DNA from: Ferruginibacter sp.
GTDB taxonomy: Bacteria > Bacteroidota > Bacteroidia > Chitinophagales > Chitinophagaceae
Length of the DNA: 46,950 nucleotides
Direction: 5' to 3'
Assembly (NCBI GenBank): GCA_014379905.1
Contig: JACMKX010000025.1
Location: 1 to 46,950, forward strand
Shown here: positions 1 through 8,065 of the stretch, one piece after another
Numbering within the stretch: position 1 is the first letter of the stretch
Layout: every line of letters starts with the position of its first letter
The notes under the pieces: model-generated
Told to the model about the DNA's origin: nothing
Seen by the model: only the letters and a program-made list of their open reading frames with translations
Databases searched by the model: none
Program-made: the position numbers and the translations under genes

Positions 1-216
1 AAAACAGGGGAAGAAATAAACAAAGATATTTTAGCAATCACTATGAAGATTGAGGAACAATTTCCTGAGTTATCAAAATATATTGCGGAAACACCTATGG
101 AAGTATCATTTGGTGCAGCCCCGGAAACTAACCTTAAAAATTTACAGGATTATTATGAAACACTGGATACGTTGCTTAAAAATTACAGGAAAAATCACAA
201 AGGCTTAATAAACTAA
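1..216 (+). CDS. C-terminal part of an unknown small protein (5' truncated by window)
   Basis: An open frame enters from the left edge and ends at TAA 214-216, giving 71 residues. The visible part is charged and mostly helical (ITMKIEEQFPELSKYI near its start, an LKNLQDYYETLDTLL helix near its end), with no membrane segment. I do not recognise a family with certainty. Short helical proteins of this style are common as hypothetical genes in Chitinophagaceae. A clear hairpin terminator follows at 289-316, consistent with the end of a transcript here. The start lies outside the window. Confidence 0.6.
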   Translation, partial: KTGEEINKDILAITMKIEEQFPELSKYIAETPMEVSFGAAPETNLKNLQDYYETLDTLLKNYRKNHKGLIN

Positions 217-288
217 AACAGCTAAACGGGTTATTCAGATAAAATATCAGCGTTATGGTTTTTTATGGTTGCAGGTTGATGGTTAAAG

Positions 289-316
289 CTCCGCAGATTT
301 ATTTGCGGAGTTTTTT
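289..316 (+). terminator. Rho-independent terminator
   Basis: A perfect 7-bp stem (CTCCGCA at 289-295 pairing with TGCGGAG at 304-310) with an 8-nt loop is followed directly by six T. It ends the transcript of the gene entering from the left and separates it from the SemiSWEET gene. Confidence 0.8.
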
Positions 317-365
317 ACCGGATAGTTTGCAATACCATCCAGGCTTCAATTAATATTAAACAAAC

Positions 366-620
366 ATGAACTCAATTACACTTTTAGGTTTTGCCGCTGC
401 CGTGTTAACTACAGCATCCTTTCTACCGCAGGCTATTAAAACCATCCGGACAAAAGATACCAGTGGCATATCGTTGTTTATGTATTCTCTTTTTGCAATG
501 GGGACTTTGCTATGGTTTCTTTTTGGGTTGTTTAGCAACAATATGCCGGTAATGATTGCAAATGCTGTTACGCTAATATTTGCTGCAATCATTCTCGTTT
601 ATAAAATAAAATACAAATAA
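366..620 (+). CDS. SemiSWEET family sugar transporter
   Basis: An 84-aa membrane protein with three hydrophobic helices (about 4-22, 36-56 and 62-81). The first helix contains the PQ-loop signature (PQAIKTIRTKDTSGIS, residues 22-37), the hallmark of the SemiSWEET/PQ-loop family. SemiSWEETs are half-size relatives of SWEET transporters; they dimerise in the inner membrane and carry sugars such as sucrose or glucose down a gradient. The length matches the family norm of 85-95 aa. It lies 19 nt before a sugar-dehydrogenase-type SDR, itself followed by a glucosidase, so the three probably form a small sugar-handling cluster. The substrate cannot be told from sequence. Confidence 0.88.
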   Translation: MNSITLLGFAAAVLTTASFLPQAIKTIRTKDTSGISLFMYSLFAMGTLLWFLFGLFSNNMPVMIANAVTLIFAAIILVYKIKYK

Positions 621-639
621 TAAACACAAAATAAATGCT

Positions 640-1446
640 ATGGCAGAAAAAAATTTAATTAATCAAACCGCCATTGTAACGGGCGCTAATTCCGGTATTG
701 GTGAAGGGGTTGCCATTGCATTGGGTGAGGCTGGTGCTAATGTAATAGTGAATTATGTGTCAAATGCGGATGCTGCGAATGAAGTGGTAAATAAAATAAA
801 GTCGTTTGGAAGTACTGCTATTGCAATTTGGGCCGATGTAAGCAAGGAAGACCAGGTGATTAGCATGTTTCAGCAAACTGTTGAGCAATTTGCAACTGTT
901 GACATTTTAGTTAACAATGCCGGGCTGCAACGGGATGCTAAATTTCATGAAATGACATTGGCGCAATGGCAGTTAGTAATTGATGTAAACTTAACAGGGC
1001 AGTTTTTATGTGCAAGGGAAGCCATAAGGGAATTTTTGCGTAGAGGTATTGTGCCTGAACGCTCTGTTGCCTGCGGAAAAATTATTTGCATGAGCAGTGT
1101 GCATGAAATAATTCCCTGGAGCGGCCATGCCAACTATGCCACCAGTAAAGGCGGTATTAAAATGCTGATGCAAAGCATGGCGCAGGAATACGGTAGAGAA
1201 AAAATTCGTGTAAATAGTATTTGTCCCGGCGCTATTAAAACGCCTATAAATAAATCCGCCTGGGAAACACCTGAAGCATACAATAGTTTAATGACGTTGA
1301 TTCCATACGATAGAATTGGTGTGCCGGAGGATATTGGAAAACTGGCAGTTTTCCTTGCAAGTGATGACAGCGATTATATTACCGGAGCAAGTATTTTTAT
1401 TGATGGAGGCATGACGGTGTTTGAAGGATTTGCAACTGGTGGGTAA
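640..1446 (+). CDS. SDR family oxidoreductase, glucose 1-dehydrogenase-like
   Basis: A 268-aa classical short-chain dehydrogenase. The cofactor-binding TGANSGIG motif is at 14-21 and NNAG at 92-95. The catalytic Ser is at 152/153, followed by Tyr166 and Lys170 in YATSK, and the C-terminus has the usual DGGM ending motif (SIFIDGGMTVFEGF). The family oxidises alcohols or sugars with NAD(P), and this subgroup is usually annotated glucose 1-dehydrogenase. It follows the SemiSWEET gene by 19 nt and precedes a GH63-like glucosidase, fitting a route in which released or imported glucose is oxidised. Exact substrate and cofactor preference are not visible. Confidence 0.88.
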   Translation: MAEKNLINQTAIVTGANSGIGEGVAIALGEAGANVIVNYVSNADAANEVVNKIKSFGSTAIAIWADVSKEDQVISMFQQTVEQFATVDILVNNAGLQRDAKFHEMTLAQWQLVIDVNLTGQFLCAREAIREFLRRGIVPERSVACGKIICMSSVHEIIPWSGHANYATSKGGIKMLMQSMAQEYGREKIRVNSICPGAIKTPINKSAWETPEAYNSLMTLIPYDRIGVPEDIGKLAVFLASDDSDYITGASIFIDGGMTVFEGFATGG

Positions 1447-1447
1447 A

Positions 1448-1467
1448 CCCCTATCCGTAAAGGGGGA
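1448..1467. repeat. Left arm of an inverted repeat flanking an intergenic gap
   Basis: A CCCCTATCC...AAAGGGGGA block lies directly after the SDR stop codon. It is the reverse complement, with few mismatches, of the block at 1632-1652 just before the glucosidase start. Each arm can also fold alone (CCCC/GGGG). This looks like a small palindromic intergenic repeat of the kind dispersed in Bacteroidota genomes. The 164 nt between the arms (1468-1631) contain no gene that I can see. Confidence 0.55.
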
Positions 1468-1631
1468 AATGTAGAAGATTGAAAAGAAGTGCTGTACTTT
1501 CTTTTTTTTTGTACATAAAATTATTAAAGTTCAATTAAGATATACTGTACAAGAGTGCGACGCTAATGAAGCTAAATAGTAATTCAAAAGCCCGGCTCAA
1601 AATATTATTAACAAAACATAATCTGCGTTAA

Positions 1632-1652
1632 TCCCCCTTTAGAGGATAGGGG
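1632..1652. repeat. Right arm of the inverted repeat
   Basis: A TCCCCCTTTAGAGGATAGGGG block, inverted relative to 1448-1467 and ending 9 nt before the glucosidase ATG. The pair could be a non-autonomous mobile repeat or a transcript-processing hairpin. Its closeness to the start codon could affect translation. Confidence 0.5.
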
Positions 1653-1661
1653 CAAAATATC

Positions 1662-4307
1662 ATGTCAGCAAAATATATTTCAATAGAACAGCAACGCCTA
1701 AATACTAATGCACAAAAAGAAGTGCCATTAGAAAAATGGGGGCCTTATTTAAGTGAACGGCAATGGGGAACTGTACGGGAAGATTACAGTGCCGGTGGTG
1801 ATGCATGGAATTATTTTACCCATGAACAATCCAGGAGCAGGGTGTACAGATGGGGCGAAGACGGTATTGCAGGCATAAGTGATATGCACCAGGATTTATG
1901 TTTTGCCATTGCCATGTGGAATGGCAAAGATGCTATTTTAAAAGAGCGGTTGTTTGGATTAACCAATGCAGAAGGTAATCATGGCGAAGATGTGAAGGAG
2001 TTGTATTACTACTTAGATAATACGCCAACACATTACTACATGAAATATTTATACAAGTATCCCCAGGCAGCTTTTCCTTATGAGCAATTAGTTGAAATGA
2101 ATCGCAACCGGACAAAAACAGAGCCTGAGTTTGAGTTATTGGATACGGGCATCTTTAACAATAATAATTATTTTGATGTACAGGTAACTTATGCAAAGAA
2201 CAGGTCAGAAGATATTTGTATTGAAATAGAAATTACCAACCCTGGCGATCAAGATGCCGAAATAGTTTTATTACCTGCTCTCTGGTTTCGCAACCAGTGG
2301 ATGTTTGATGATATGCTGCAAAAACCTGTGCTGGAAATACAAAAACCTTTGCCGGATACCGGGCTTGTAAAAGCTACAACTGAAAACAGCGATAGCTATT
2401 ATTTTTATTACCCGGTTACAGATACGACGTTGATGACAGAAAATGAAACCAATACGGAAAGAGTATTTGGTTATCCAAATAAATCCCCTTTTGTAAAAGA
2501 TGCTTTTCATGATGCCATTGTTAATGATAATGCTGAATTGAAAAGGAAATTGCAAAATAAAAAAACCGGTACAAAGTTTTCGCCGGTATATGAGTTACTG
2601 ATTGCTGCAAAGCAATCACAAGTTGTGAAGCTAAGGTTAAGCAAGGATGAATTACAAAGCCCGTTTGATGAAAACTTTGATATTGTTTTTGCGAATAGAA
2701 AAAATGAGGCTGATGAGTTTTATAATAATCTGATGCCTGAAAATATTTCAGCAGATGCAGCCAACATACAGCGGCAGGCTTTTGCAGGATTATTATGGAG
2801 CAAACAGTTTTACAAATACGATATTGAACGCTGGCTGGATGGTGATGCACATAACATCAATCCGCCTGTAGAAAGAAAATATGGCAGAAACACCGGATGG
2901 GAACATTTAAAAATCGCCGATGTTTTGAGCATGCCCGATAAATGGGAGTACCCCTGGTTTGCATCGTGGGACTTGTGTTTCCATTGCATACCCATGGCAA
3001 TGGTTGACCCTGTGTTTGCAAAAAATCAATTGATATTGTTATGCCGGGAATGGTTTATGAATCCTGCCGGGCAAATACCTGCTTATGAATGGAGCTTTAG
3101 CGATGTAAATCCACCGATACAGGCATGGGCTGCATTGGAGGTTTATAAAATAGAAAAAGAAATACATGGCAATGCCGATATCCATTTTTTAAAACGCATC
3201 TTTCAAAAACTGATGCTAAACTTTACGTGGTGGGCCAACAGGGAAGATGAACACGAGAACAATATTTTCTCCGGCGGTTTTTTGGGCCTCGATAATATTG
3301 GAGTACTGGACAGAAATAGTTTGCCGCCCGGTACTTATATGGAGCAAGTGGATGCAACCGCATGGATGGGTATGTATGCACTGAACCTTATGGAGATGGC
3401 TTTAGAAATTGCACAAACAGATAACAGCTACGAAGATGCAGCTACAAAGTTTTACGAACACTTTGTATTGATTGCAGGTTCGCTGAATGAAACCTTATGG
3501 GATGCGAATGATAATTTCTTTTATGACAGGCTGCATACATCAGATGGAAATAGTATTGAATTAAGGGTTCGTTCAATTGTTGGATTGAGTGTTTTATTTA
3601 ATGCAGCAATTATAAAAAATGAATACCTGCAAAAATTACCGGACTTTAAAAAGCGAATGGAATATGTAAAGAACTACGGTATTGCCCATTATAAATATTT
3701 GCCCTGTGAGCAGGTGAGCAATAATGGCGACCTGCTCATTTCATTTATTCATCAAGAACGGCTTGTACAATTGCTTACTGTAATGCTGGATGAGAATGAA
3801 TTTTTATCACCAGGTGGTATCAGGGCTTTATCAAAATTTCATCAGCAGCATCCTTTCTATTTGCAATTGAACCATACCAATTACTCCATTAGTTACATGC
3901 CAGGTGAAAGCGATAATAATATATTTGGCGGCAACAGCAACTGGCGTGGGCCGGTATGGATCCAATTGAATTGCCTGCTTATTCAAACCCTGTATCATCA
4001 ATATTCTTTTTATGGAGATAGCATGCAACTTTCCTTCCCCTCTGATTCCTCAACATTGTATAACCTTCAGCAAATTGCAGATGCATTATCAAAACAAATA
4101 ATTGCTGCTTTTCTAATGGATGATTCCGGTAACCGTGCTGTTCATGGAAATGCCAATTGGTTTTATAGTCAACCAGAAAATAAAGAACTGGTTTTATTTT
4201 ACGAATATTATCATGGTGATACAGCACAGGGCCTTGGTGCGTCGCATCAAACAGGATGGAGCAGCTTGGTTGCTGCATTAATAACAAAGCAACCTTCTAT
4301 TTCCTGA
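1662..4307 (+). CDS. GH63-like glucosidase
   Basis: An 881-aa cytosolic-looking protein without a signal peptide. The N-terminal half (about 1-380) is a beta-sandwich-like region. The C-terminal half (about 400-870) is an (alpha/alpha)6 glycosidase domain with motifs typical of the GH63 mannosyl-oligosaccharide glucosidase/MGH-like family: WFASWDLCFHC, AYEWSFSDVNPP, DATAWMGMYALN and NSNWRGPVW. The family hydrolyses alpha-linked glucose from oligosaccharides or glucosyl-glycerate-type solutes. Size and motif order are normal for the bacterial 'glucosidase' group. It follows the SDR with a 215-nt gap. It ends in TGA, which shows that TGA is a stop in this genome. Confidence 0.85.
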   Translation: MSAKYISIEQQRLNTNAQKEVPLEKWGPYLSERQWGTVREDYSAGGDAWNYFTHEQSRSRVYRWGEDGIAGISDMHQDLCFAIAMWNGKDAILKERLFGLTNAEGNHGEDVKELYYYLDNTPTHYYMKYLYKYPQAAFPYEQLVEMNRNRTKTEPEFELLDTGIFNNNNYFDVQVTYAKNRSEDICIEIEITNPGDQDAEIVLLPALWFRNQWMFDDMLQKPVLEIQKPLPDTGLVKATTENSDSYYFYYPVTDTTLMTENETNTERVFGYPNKSPFVKDAFHDAIVNDNAELKRKLQNKKTGTKFSPVYELLIAAKQSQVVKLRLSKDELQSPFDENFDIVFANRKNEADEFYNNLMPENISADAANIQRQAFAGLLWSKQFYKYDIERWLDGDAHNINPPVERKYGRNTGWEHLKIADVLSMPDKWEYPWFASWDLCFHCIPMAMVDPVFAKNQLILLCREWFMNPAGQIPAYEWSFSDVNPPIQAWAALEVYKIEKEIHGNADIHFLKRIFQKLMLNFTWWANREDEHENNIFSGGFLGLDNIGVLDRNSLPPGTYMEQVDATAWMGMYALNLMEMALEIAQTDNSYEDAATKFYEHFVLIAGSLNETLWDANDNFFYDRLHTSDGNSIELRVRSIVGLSVLFNAAIIKNEYLQKLPDFKKRMEYVKNYGIAHYKYLPCEQVSNNGDLLISFIHQERLVQLLTVMLDENEFLSPGGIRALSKFHQQHPFYLQLNHTNYSISYMPGESDNNIFGGNSNWRGPVWIQLNCLLIQTLYHQYSFYGDSMQLSFPSDSSTLYNLQQIADALSKQIIAAFLMDDSGNRAVHGNANWFYSQPENKELVLFYEYYHGDTAQGLGASHQTGWSSLVAALITKQPSIS

Positions 4308-4397
4308 TTTTCTTCAGCGATAACAATTTGCGGTTCAGGCACTATTGCTAATATCGTGTCTGTCCTTTCAGTAATGAAGGTCTTTTTTAAACACATC

Positions 4398-4499
4398 TTT
4401 ATCAGCGGCACAAGCGCCATATCAATCTTTACACCGATTCCTTTTGCCTGTTGAACGACTGGTATCTAAAAAGGGTATTCTTCAGCTTTAGTTTTACAC
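4398..4499 (+). promoter_or_regulatory. Long copy (R1) of a repeated promoter/regulatory block
   Basis: About 102 nt that recur, at roughly 87 % identity, on the opposite strand at 26811-26911. The core reads CACCGATTCCTTTTGCC, then TGTTGAACGACTGG, and the block ends in TTTAGTTTTACAC. It ends 53 nt before the ATG of the barrel gene at 4552. The other copy ends exactly 53 nt before the carbonic anhydrase ATG, and the 53-nt leaders also resemble each other (both end near AAAAAACACAAAAT). Identical spacing before unrelated genes argues for a promoter with an upstream activator site rather than a dead repeat. The remaining part of the 4308-4551 gap holds no gene; a weak half-copy may lie at 4315-4347. 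Confidence 0.65.
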
Positions 4500-4551
4500 A
4501 AGTAAATAAATAAAAACTTAAAATCATTAGTAAACAATTAAAAAACACAAA

Positions 4552-5325
4552 ATGAAAAAGTATTTTCTTTTACCAGTTGTAACGATTATGCTACTGGGCA
4601 TAAATAAATCCTTTGCTCAATCAAAGGTTGATATCGGAATTAAAGGAGGGCTAAGTATACCCAATTTAACTTCCGGGAGCTCTGCCAGTCCCATTAATAA
4701 TGGATATAATTCCCGGTTGGGTTTTGATGCCGCATTACAAGCTGAGTTTCATTTATCAAAGCATTTCTCCCTCCAGCCCGAACTGGAATATTCTCAACAA
4801 GGTGGCAAAAAGGATGGTAACCAGGCTTTCGCCGTTCCTGATGATATGGTGGCACAATTTCCGGCAGGACAAGTTCCACCTTATTTGTATGCCGATTATA
4901 ACAGTGTAGCAAAAATAAATTACCTGATGTTGCCTATTCTTGCAAAATATCGCTTTGATATCGGGAAACATTGGGGAGCTTATGCAGCAGCTGGTCCATT
5001 TGTAAGCCTGGTATCATCTGCTAAGAATGTAACAAGTGGTTCAAGCAACATTTATCTTGATGAACAACAAACCGAACCTGTAACTACCGATCCTCAGTCA
5101 TTTGACAATACGGAGAAAATTAAAAGTGACCTGCATTCTTTCAACACTGGTGTCAGCGGTCATTTAGGCATTAACTATAAACTGCCAAAGGGAAGCATAT
5201 TTGTTGAAGGTGGTGGTAATTATGGCCTGGTTGATATACAGAAAGATGGAACCAATGGAAAAAATAAGACAGGTGCAGCTGTAGTTAATCTGGGTTATCA
5301 ATTCAGTCTTTGTAAACATAAATAG
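4552..5325 (+). CDS. Outer-membrane beta-barrel protein, PorT/OMP_b-brl_2-like
   Basis: A 257-aa protein with a clear signal peptide (MKKYFLLPVVTIMLLG...SFAQ, cleavage about residue 23). It continues with alternating amphipathic strands (VDIGIKGGLSIPNL, FHLSKHFSLQPELEYSQQGGKK, INYLMLPILAKYRFDIGKHWGAYAAAGPFVS) and a closing strand ending in Phe-Ser-Leu-Cys. This is the small PorT-like barrel pattern widespread in Bacteroidota; specific functions are mostly unknown. The gene is headed by regulatory block R1 and followed 71 nt later by a decayed barrel gene. Confidence is high for an outer-membrane barrel, low for any precise role. Confidence 0.82.
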   Translation: MKKYFLLPVVTIMLLGINKSFAQSKVDIGIKGGLSIPNLTSGSSASPINNGYNSRLGFDAALQAEFHLSKHFSLQPELEYSQQGGKKDGNQAFAVPDDMVAQFPAGQVPPYLYADYNSVAKINYLMLPILAKYRFDIGKHWGAYAAAGPFVSLVSSAKNVTSGSSNIYLDEQQTEPVTTDPQSFDNTEKIKSDLHSFNTGVSGHLGINYKLPKGSIFVEGGGNYGLVDIQKDGTNGKNKTGAAVVNLGYQFSLCKHK

Positions 5326-5396
5326 AGAGTTTGGTACTCGTCAAATCGTACACTGAAATTTATAAATTATTTGAAAACAATTTAAGTTAAACCAAA

Positions 5397-6302
5397 ATGA
5401 AAAAAATATTATTGCTCTCTGTAGCCGCATCTATGCTTGCTGTATCAGTAAATGCACAAAAATTTTATCTCAAAGCAAGTGGGGGTTATGTACTTCCTGC
5501 AAGTGGTACGGCTTACAATAACGCTGACCCTAATGGGCTTACCTCTATACAACCATACACCAGTGTTACCATTAGTGCAGAAGGCAGTAAGGCAACTGTA
5601 AAATCTTTAAACGGTTCGCTTGGTACCGGTTATAAATTTGGATCGGCAGGTGTTTACCAGTTTACAAATCATATTGCAGCAGAACTTGCGGTGAATTATT
5701 TTGATGGTAAAAGCATACTCATTGGCAAATACATCAGCCCCTTAGCTACTGAAAGAGAAGTGGCTTATGTAAAAGTTTTTGATATATCTCCTTCAATAGT
5801 GGTAAGGGCCAATGCTAAAATTATTGACCCTTATTTTAGAGCTGGATTAATTTTTACAGCGCTGGGAACTTTATGGATAAGAACATCAGTTGACGAACCT
5901 AATGGAGCCGGAGCCGGAGTTGATAGTGCTGTAAGGGCAAAAACAAAAGTAAAATCTAAATTTAGTGTTGGGGCGTTAGGTGCAGCATGAATTAATGTTC
6001 ACCTGAACAGGCGTTGGTCAATTTTTAGCGAAGCGGAGTATAAAGCTTTTTCCACTACCAGTAAGAGTGCCGCAATAACTGACTACACAACAACAGCCAC
6101 CAACAATGGAGTGAAACAATATGTAACACGTTAGCAATTGAGTAACCTGCCAGTGTATGAAAAGAGTTTTGTTTTCTCCAATACATTTCAGCAACCTGCA
6201 AATACAGCAACAATTGATTTAACCCGGCCACGTACTTTGCCTACACAAAAAGTAAACATGAGCGGTGTTGGATTGAACATTGGCGTAATCTTGAAATTGT
6301 AG
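5397..6302 (+). pseudogene. Outer-membrane beta-barrel gene interrupted by two in-frame stops
   Basis: The frame starts with a good signal peptide (MKKILLLSVAASMLAVSVNAQ) and barrel strands. It hits TGA at 5988-5990, continues in the same frame with coding-quality sequence (INVHLNRRWSIFSEAEYKAF), hits TAG at 6132-6134, and runs on to a natural end at TAG 6300-6302 with a terminal strand (GVGLNIGVILKL). No frameshift is needed, so two point mutations explain the damage. The intact product would be about 301 aa. Recoding is unlikely, since TGA ends the glucosidase and the response regulator here. The shortened 197-aa product lacks the closing strands and would not make a barrel. Confidence 0.75.
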
Positions 6303-6425
6303 CTTCACTATTTGATTAAGCGTTATTATTTACACGAAATGATACTGTGTGGCGGGCGACAGAAAATAGCAACATCTGTTTGATATATGAGGTATAAGTA
6401 AATCCATTTTTTAAAATTAGAAAAC

Positions 6426-7130
6426 ATGAAAAGAGTATTTCTGCCAGCTATGATAGCCATGCTGGCCATAACAAACACTGGCTGCAACACTGGCGGCGAC
6501 AACAACAAAACGGCTAATGGCCGCACTTCTGGCGGAGTTGATGACACGATAACAATATTGAAAGACGATTGCTCAATAGCGGAAAACACTACAATAGAAG
6601 TGGTACTAAAACTTTCGGATGAACATTTCAGGGCAGCATTAATCGCTTTTGAAAAAAATGATAATAAAGCCTGTGCTGCAGATATAAAAGAAGGCATCAA
6701 ATCCTTTAAAGCAGAAACTGAAAAAAGAAAAGGCAAAACAAAAGAATTGGCCTACTTAGCCGAAAAGCACCTGGAAGGGCTTGATGTAAAAGTGGAAAAA
6801 GGTGAAGTAAAGAATATTGATGTGCTTAAAAAAGCCTTTCGCAAAGCTGAACATATCAACAGACAACAGGAGTTTGTATTGATAGGTGATTTATTTGTTC
6901 CTGAAAAACAGGATGATATAAAACCTTCATTAAGTAAGGCAATTTTAGATTTAATAGTTGGTGTTGGAGAAGCAACGGGCAAAGCGAAAGCGGACGGCGA
7001 AAAAATCATAAAACATGGAGACGAACTTCAAAGTAAGTTAAATACCAGCAAAAAAGTAAGTAAAAAAGAAGTAGATGATTATGTACTTGAAGTGAATAGC
7101 TGGATTGAAAAGAATGTAAAAGAAGATTAA
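6426..7130 (+). CDS. Helical lipoprotein of unknown function, YfdX-like
   Basis: A 234-aa protein with a lipoprotein signal (MKRVFLPAMIAMLAITNTGC, lipid-modified Cys20) and a low-complexity Gly/Asn/Thr linker. A long charged helical body follows (EHFRAALIAFEKNDNKACAADIKEGIKSF, LAEKHLEGLDVKVEKGEV). The arrangement recalls YfdX-type periplasmic proteins, in which helices follow an 'ALxALKxxDxxxAxxxLxxA' rhythm, but I cannot confirm the family. It is followed by a decayed relative at 7264-7880. It stands upstream of the efflux operon and probably belongs to the same envelope-stress neighbourhood. Confidence 0.65.
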   Translation: MKRVFLPAMIAMLAITNTGCNTGGDNNKTANGRTSGGVDDTITILKDDCSIAENTTIEVVLKLSDEHFRAALIAFEKNDNKACAADIKEGIKSFKAETEKRKGKTKELAYLAEKHLEGLDVKVEKGEVKNIDVLKKAFRKAEHINRQQEFVLIGDLFVPEKQDDIKPSLSKAILDLIVGVGEATGKAKADGEKIIKHGDELQSKLNTSKKVSKKEVDDYVLEVNSWIEKNVKED

Positions 7131-7156
7131 CACTTCAAAATTATTTACACCCTTTT

Positions 7157-7196
7157 CAGCAATAGCGTTTGCATTTACAACGATTGAGATTTACCG
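7157..7196 (+). promoter_or_regulatory. Degenerate copy (R5) of the repeated regulatory motif
   Basis: CAGCAATAGCGTTTGC followed by ATTTACAACGATTG matches the CASCGAT-n-C-n-TTTGCC-nnn-T-S-AACGACT pattern with several mismatches. It sits about 70 nt before the decayed lipoprotein gene at 7264, the same kind of position as the other copies. Confidence 0.4.
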
Positions 7197-7263
7197 TGGT
7201 TTAACGGCCGTATATTTCGACTTTAAAGAAAGCAAATGGAGTGTTCTTCATAAAACAAATAAA

Positions 7264-7880
7264 ATGAATCAGGCTATGAAATCATTTTTATATTTAACGG
7301 TAATGCTTCTTTTAATAACTGGCTGTGATAATAATAGCATTAACAACGAAGATGAATTGTTAAAGACGAGCATGCAATTGTTGATAGTATTGTTGTACCA
7401 CAAGCATCAGACTTTATTTTTGACGATGCCCTTGCTTATTTAAAAGACGGCAAGATGAAAGAATCTGCGGTGTTACTTAATAAAACAGTTAACGAACTGT
7501 CAGCTGAAAAAGAGAATATGAGTATCCCTGAAGTGAAGCAAAAGGTGAATACAATCATACATAATATTCAATTAACAGCAGATAGCCTTTTAATTGGAAA
7601 GGCAATAAAAATATATGCTTTGGAACAATACTTTTCTAAAGCCGAATTACTACTTGCCAGAAATTATTATATACTTATTTAAACGCCAGAAGCTATTGAC
7701 AAAACTTATGTAGCCATGGATAAAACAATAAACTTAATTGAAGCTGGAATTTTACATGGTGATAATTTAGTGAAGAAAAATGCAGGCAACATTATACAGG
7801 AAACAAAAAGTCTATTGCAAAAGTCGGAAGGAGATAAAAGCCTGTATAAAGAAACCCTTAAAAGCATTCAGACAAAATAA
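7264..7880 (+). pseudogene. Decayed YfdX-like lipoprotein gene
   Basis: The ATG at 7264 starts a lipoprotein signal (LLLITGC lipobox). The frame is lost around 7355-7370; the coding frame resumes as EHAIVDSIVVPQASDFIFDDALAYLKDGKMKESAVLL, is stopped by TAA at 7680-7682, and continues in frame (TPEAIDKTYVAMDKTINLIEAGILHGDNLVKK) to TAA 7878-7880. One frameshift and one nonsense mutation thus break a gene of about 205 codons. Its helical repeat rhythm (ALAYLKDGKMKESAVLLNKTV) resembles the intact lipoprotein just upstream, so the two are likely diverged paralogues. An internal open frame (7455-7682) is only a fragment. Confidence 0.7.
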
Positions 7881-7980
7881 AGGATTTTCTTGCCAAACAT
7901 ACTCAATAAAAATTACAATGACCTTTTCGTTTTTAAGGTTTGATTGTTGAAAACTCGGATTTTTTTCGGAGCTTTTTTTT

Positions 7981-8030
7981 CAGCGATAGCATTTGCCCTT
8001 TCAACGACTTCAGCTTAAACAACCTCTTCT
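7981..8030 (+). promoter_or_regulatory. Copy (R4) of the repeated regulatory motif before the efflux operon
   Basis: CAGCGATAGCATTTGCC followed by CTTTCAACGACTTCAGC lies 36-85 nt upstream of the TolC-like gene. It shares CGAT, TTTGCC and CAACGACT, in the same order and spacing, with blocks R1-R3. It probably binds the same regulator. Confidence 0.5.
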
Positions 8031-8065
8031 GTTTTAAAAACTTTACAGTATAATAAAAATTACTG

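Noticed and set aside
5988..6134. Possible stop-codon recoding (TGA and TAG read through) in the barrel gene
   Set aside because: Intact genes nearby end in TGA (glucosidase, response regulator), and two different stops would need recoding at once. Two point mutations in a dying gene are simpler.
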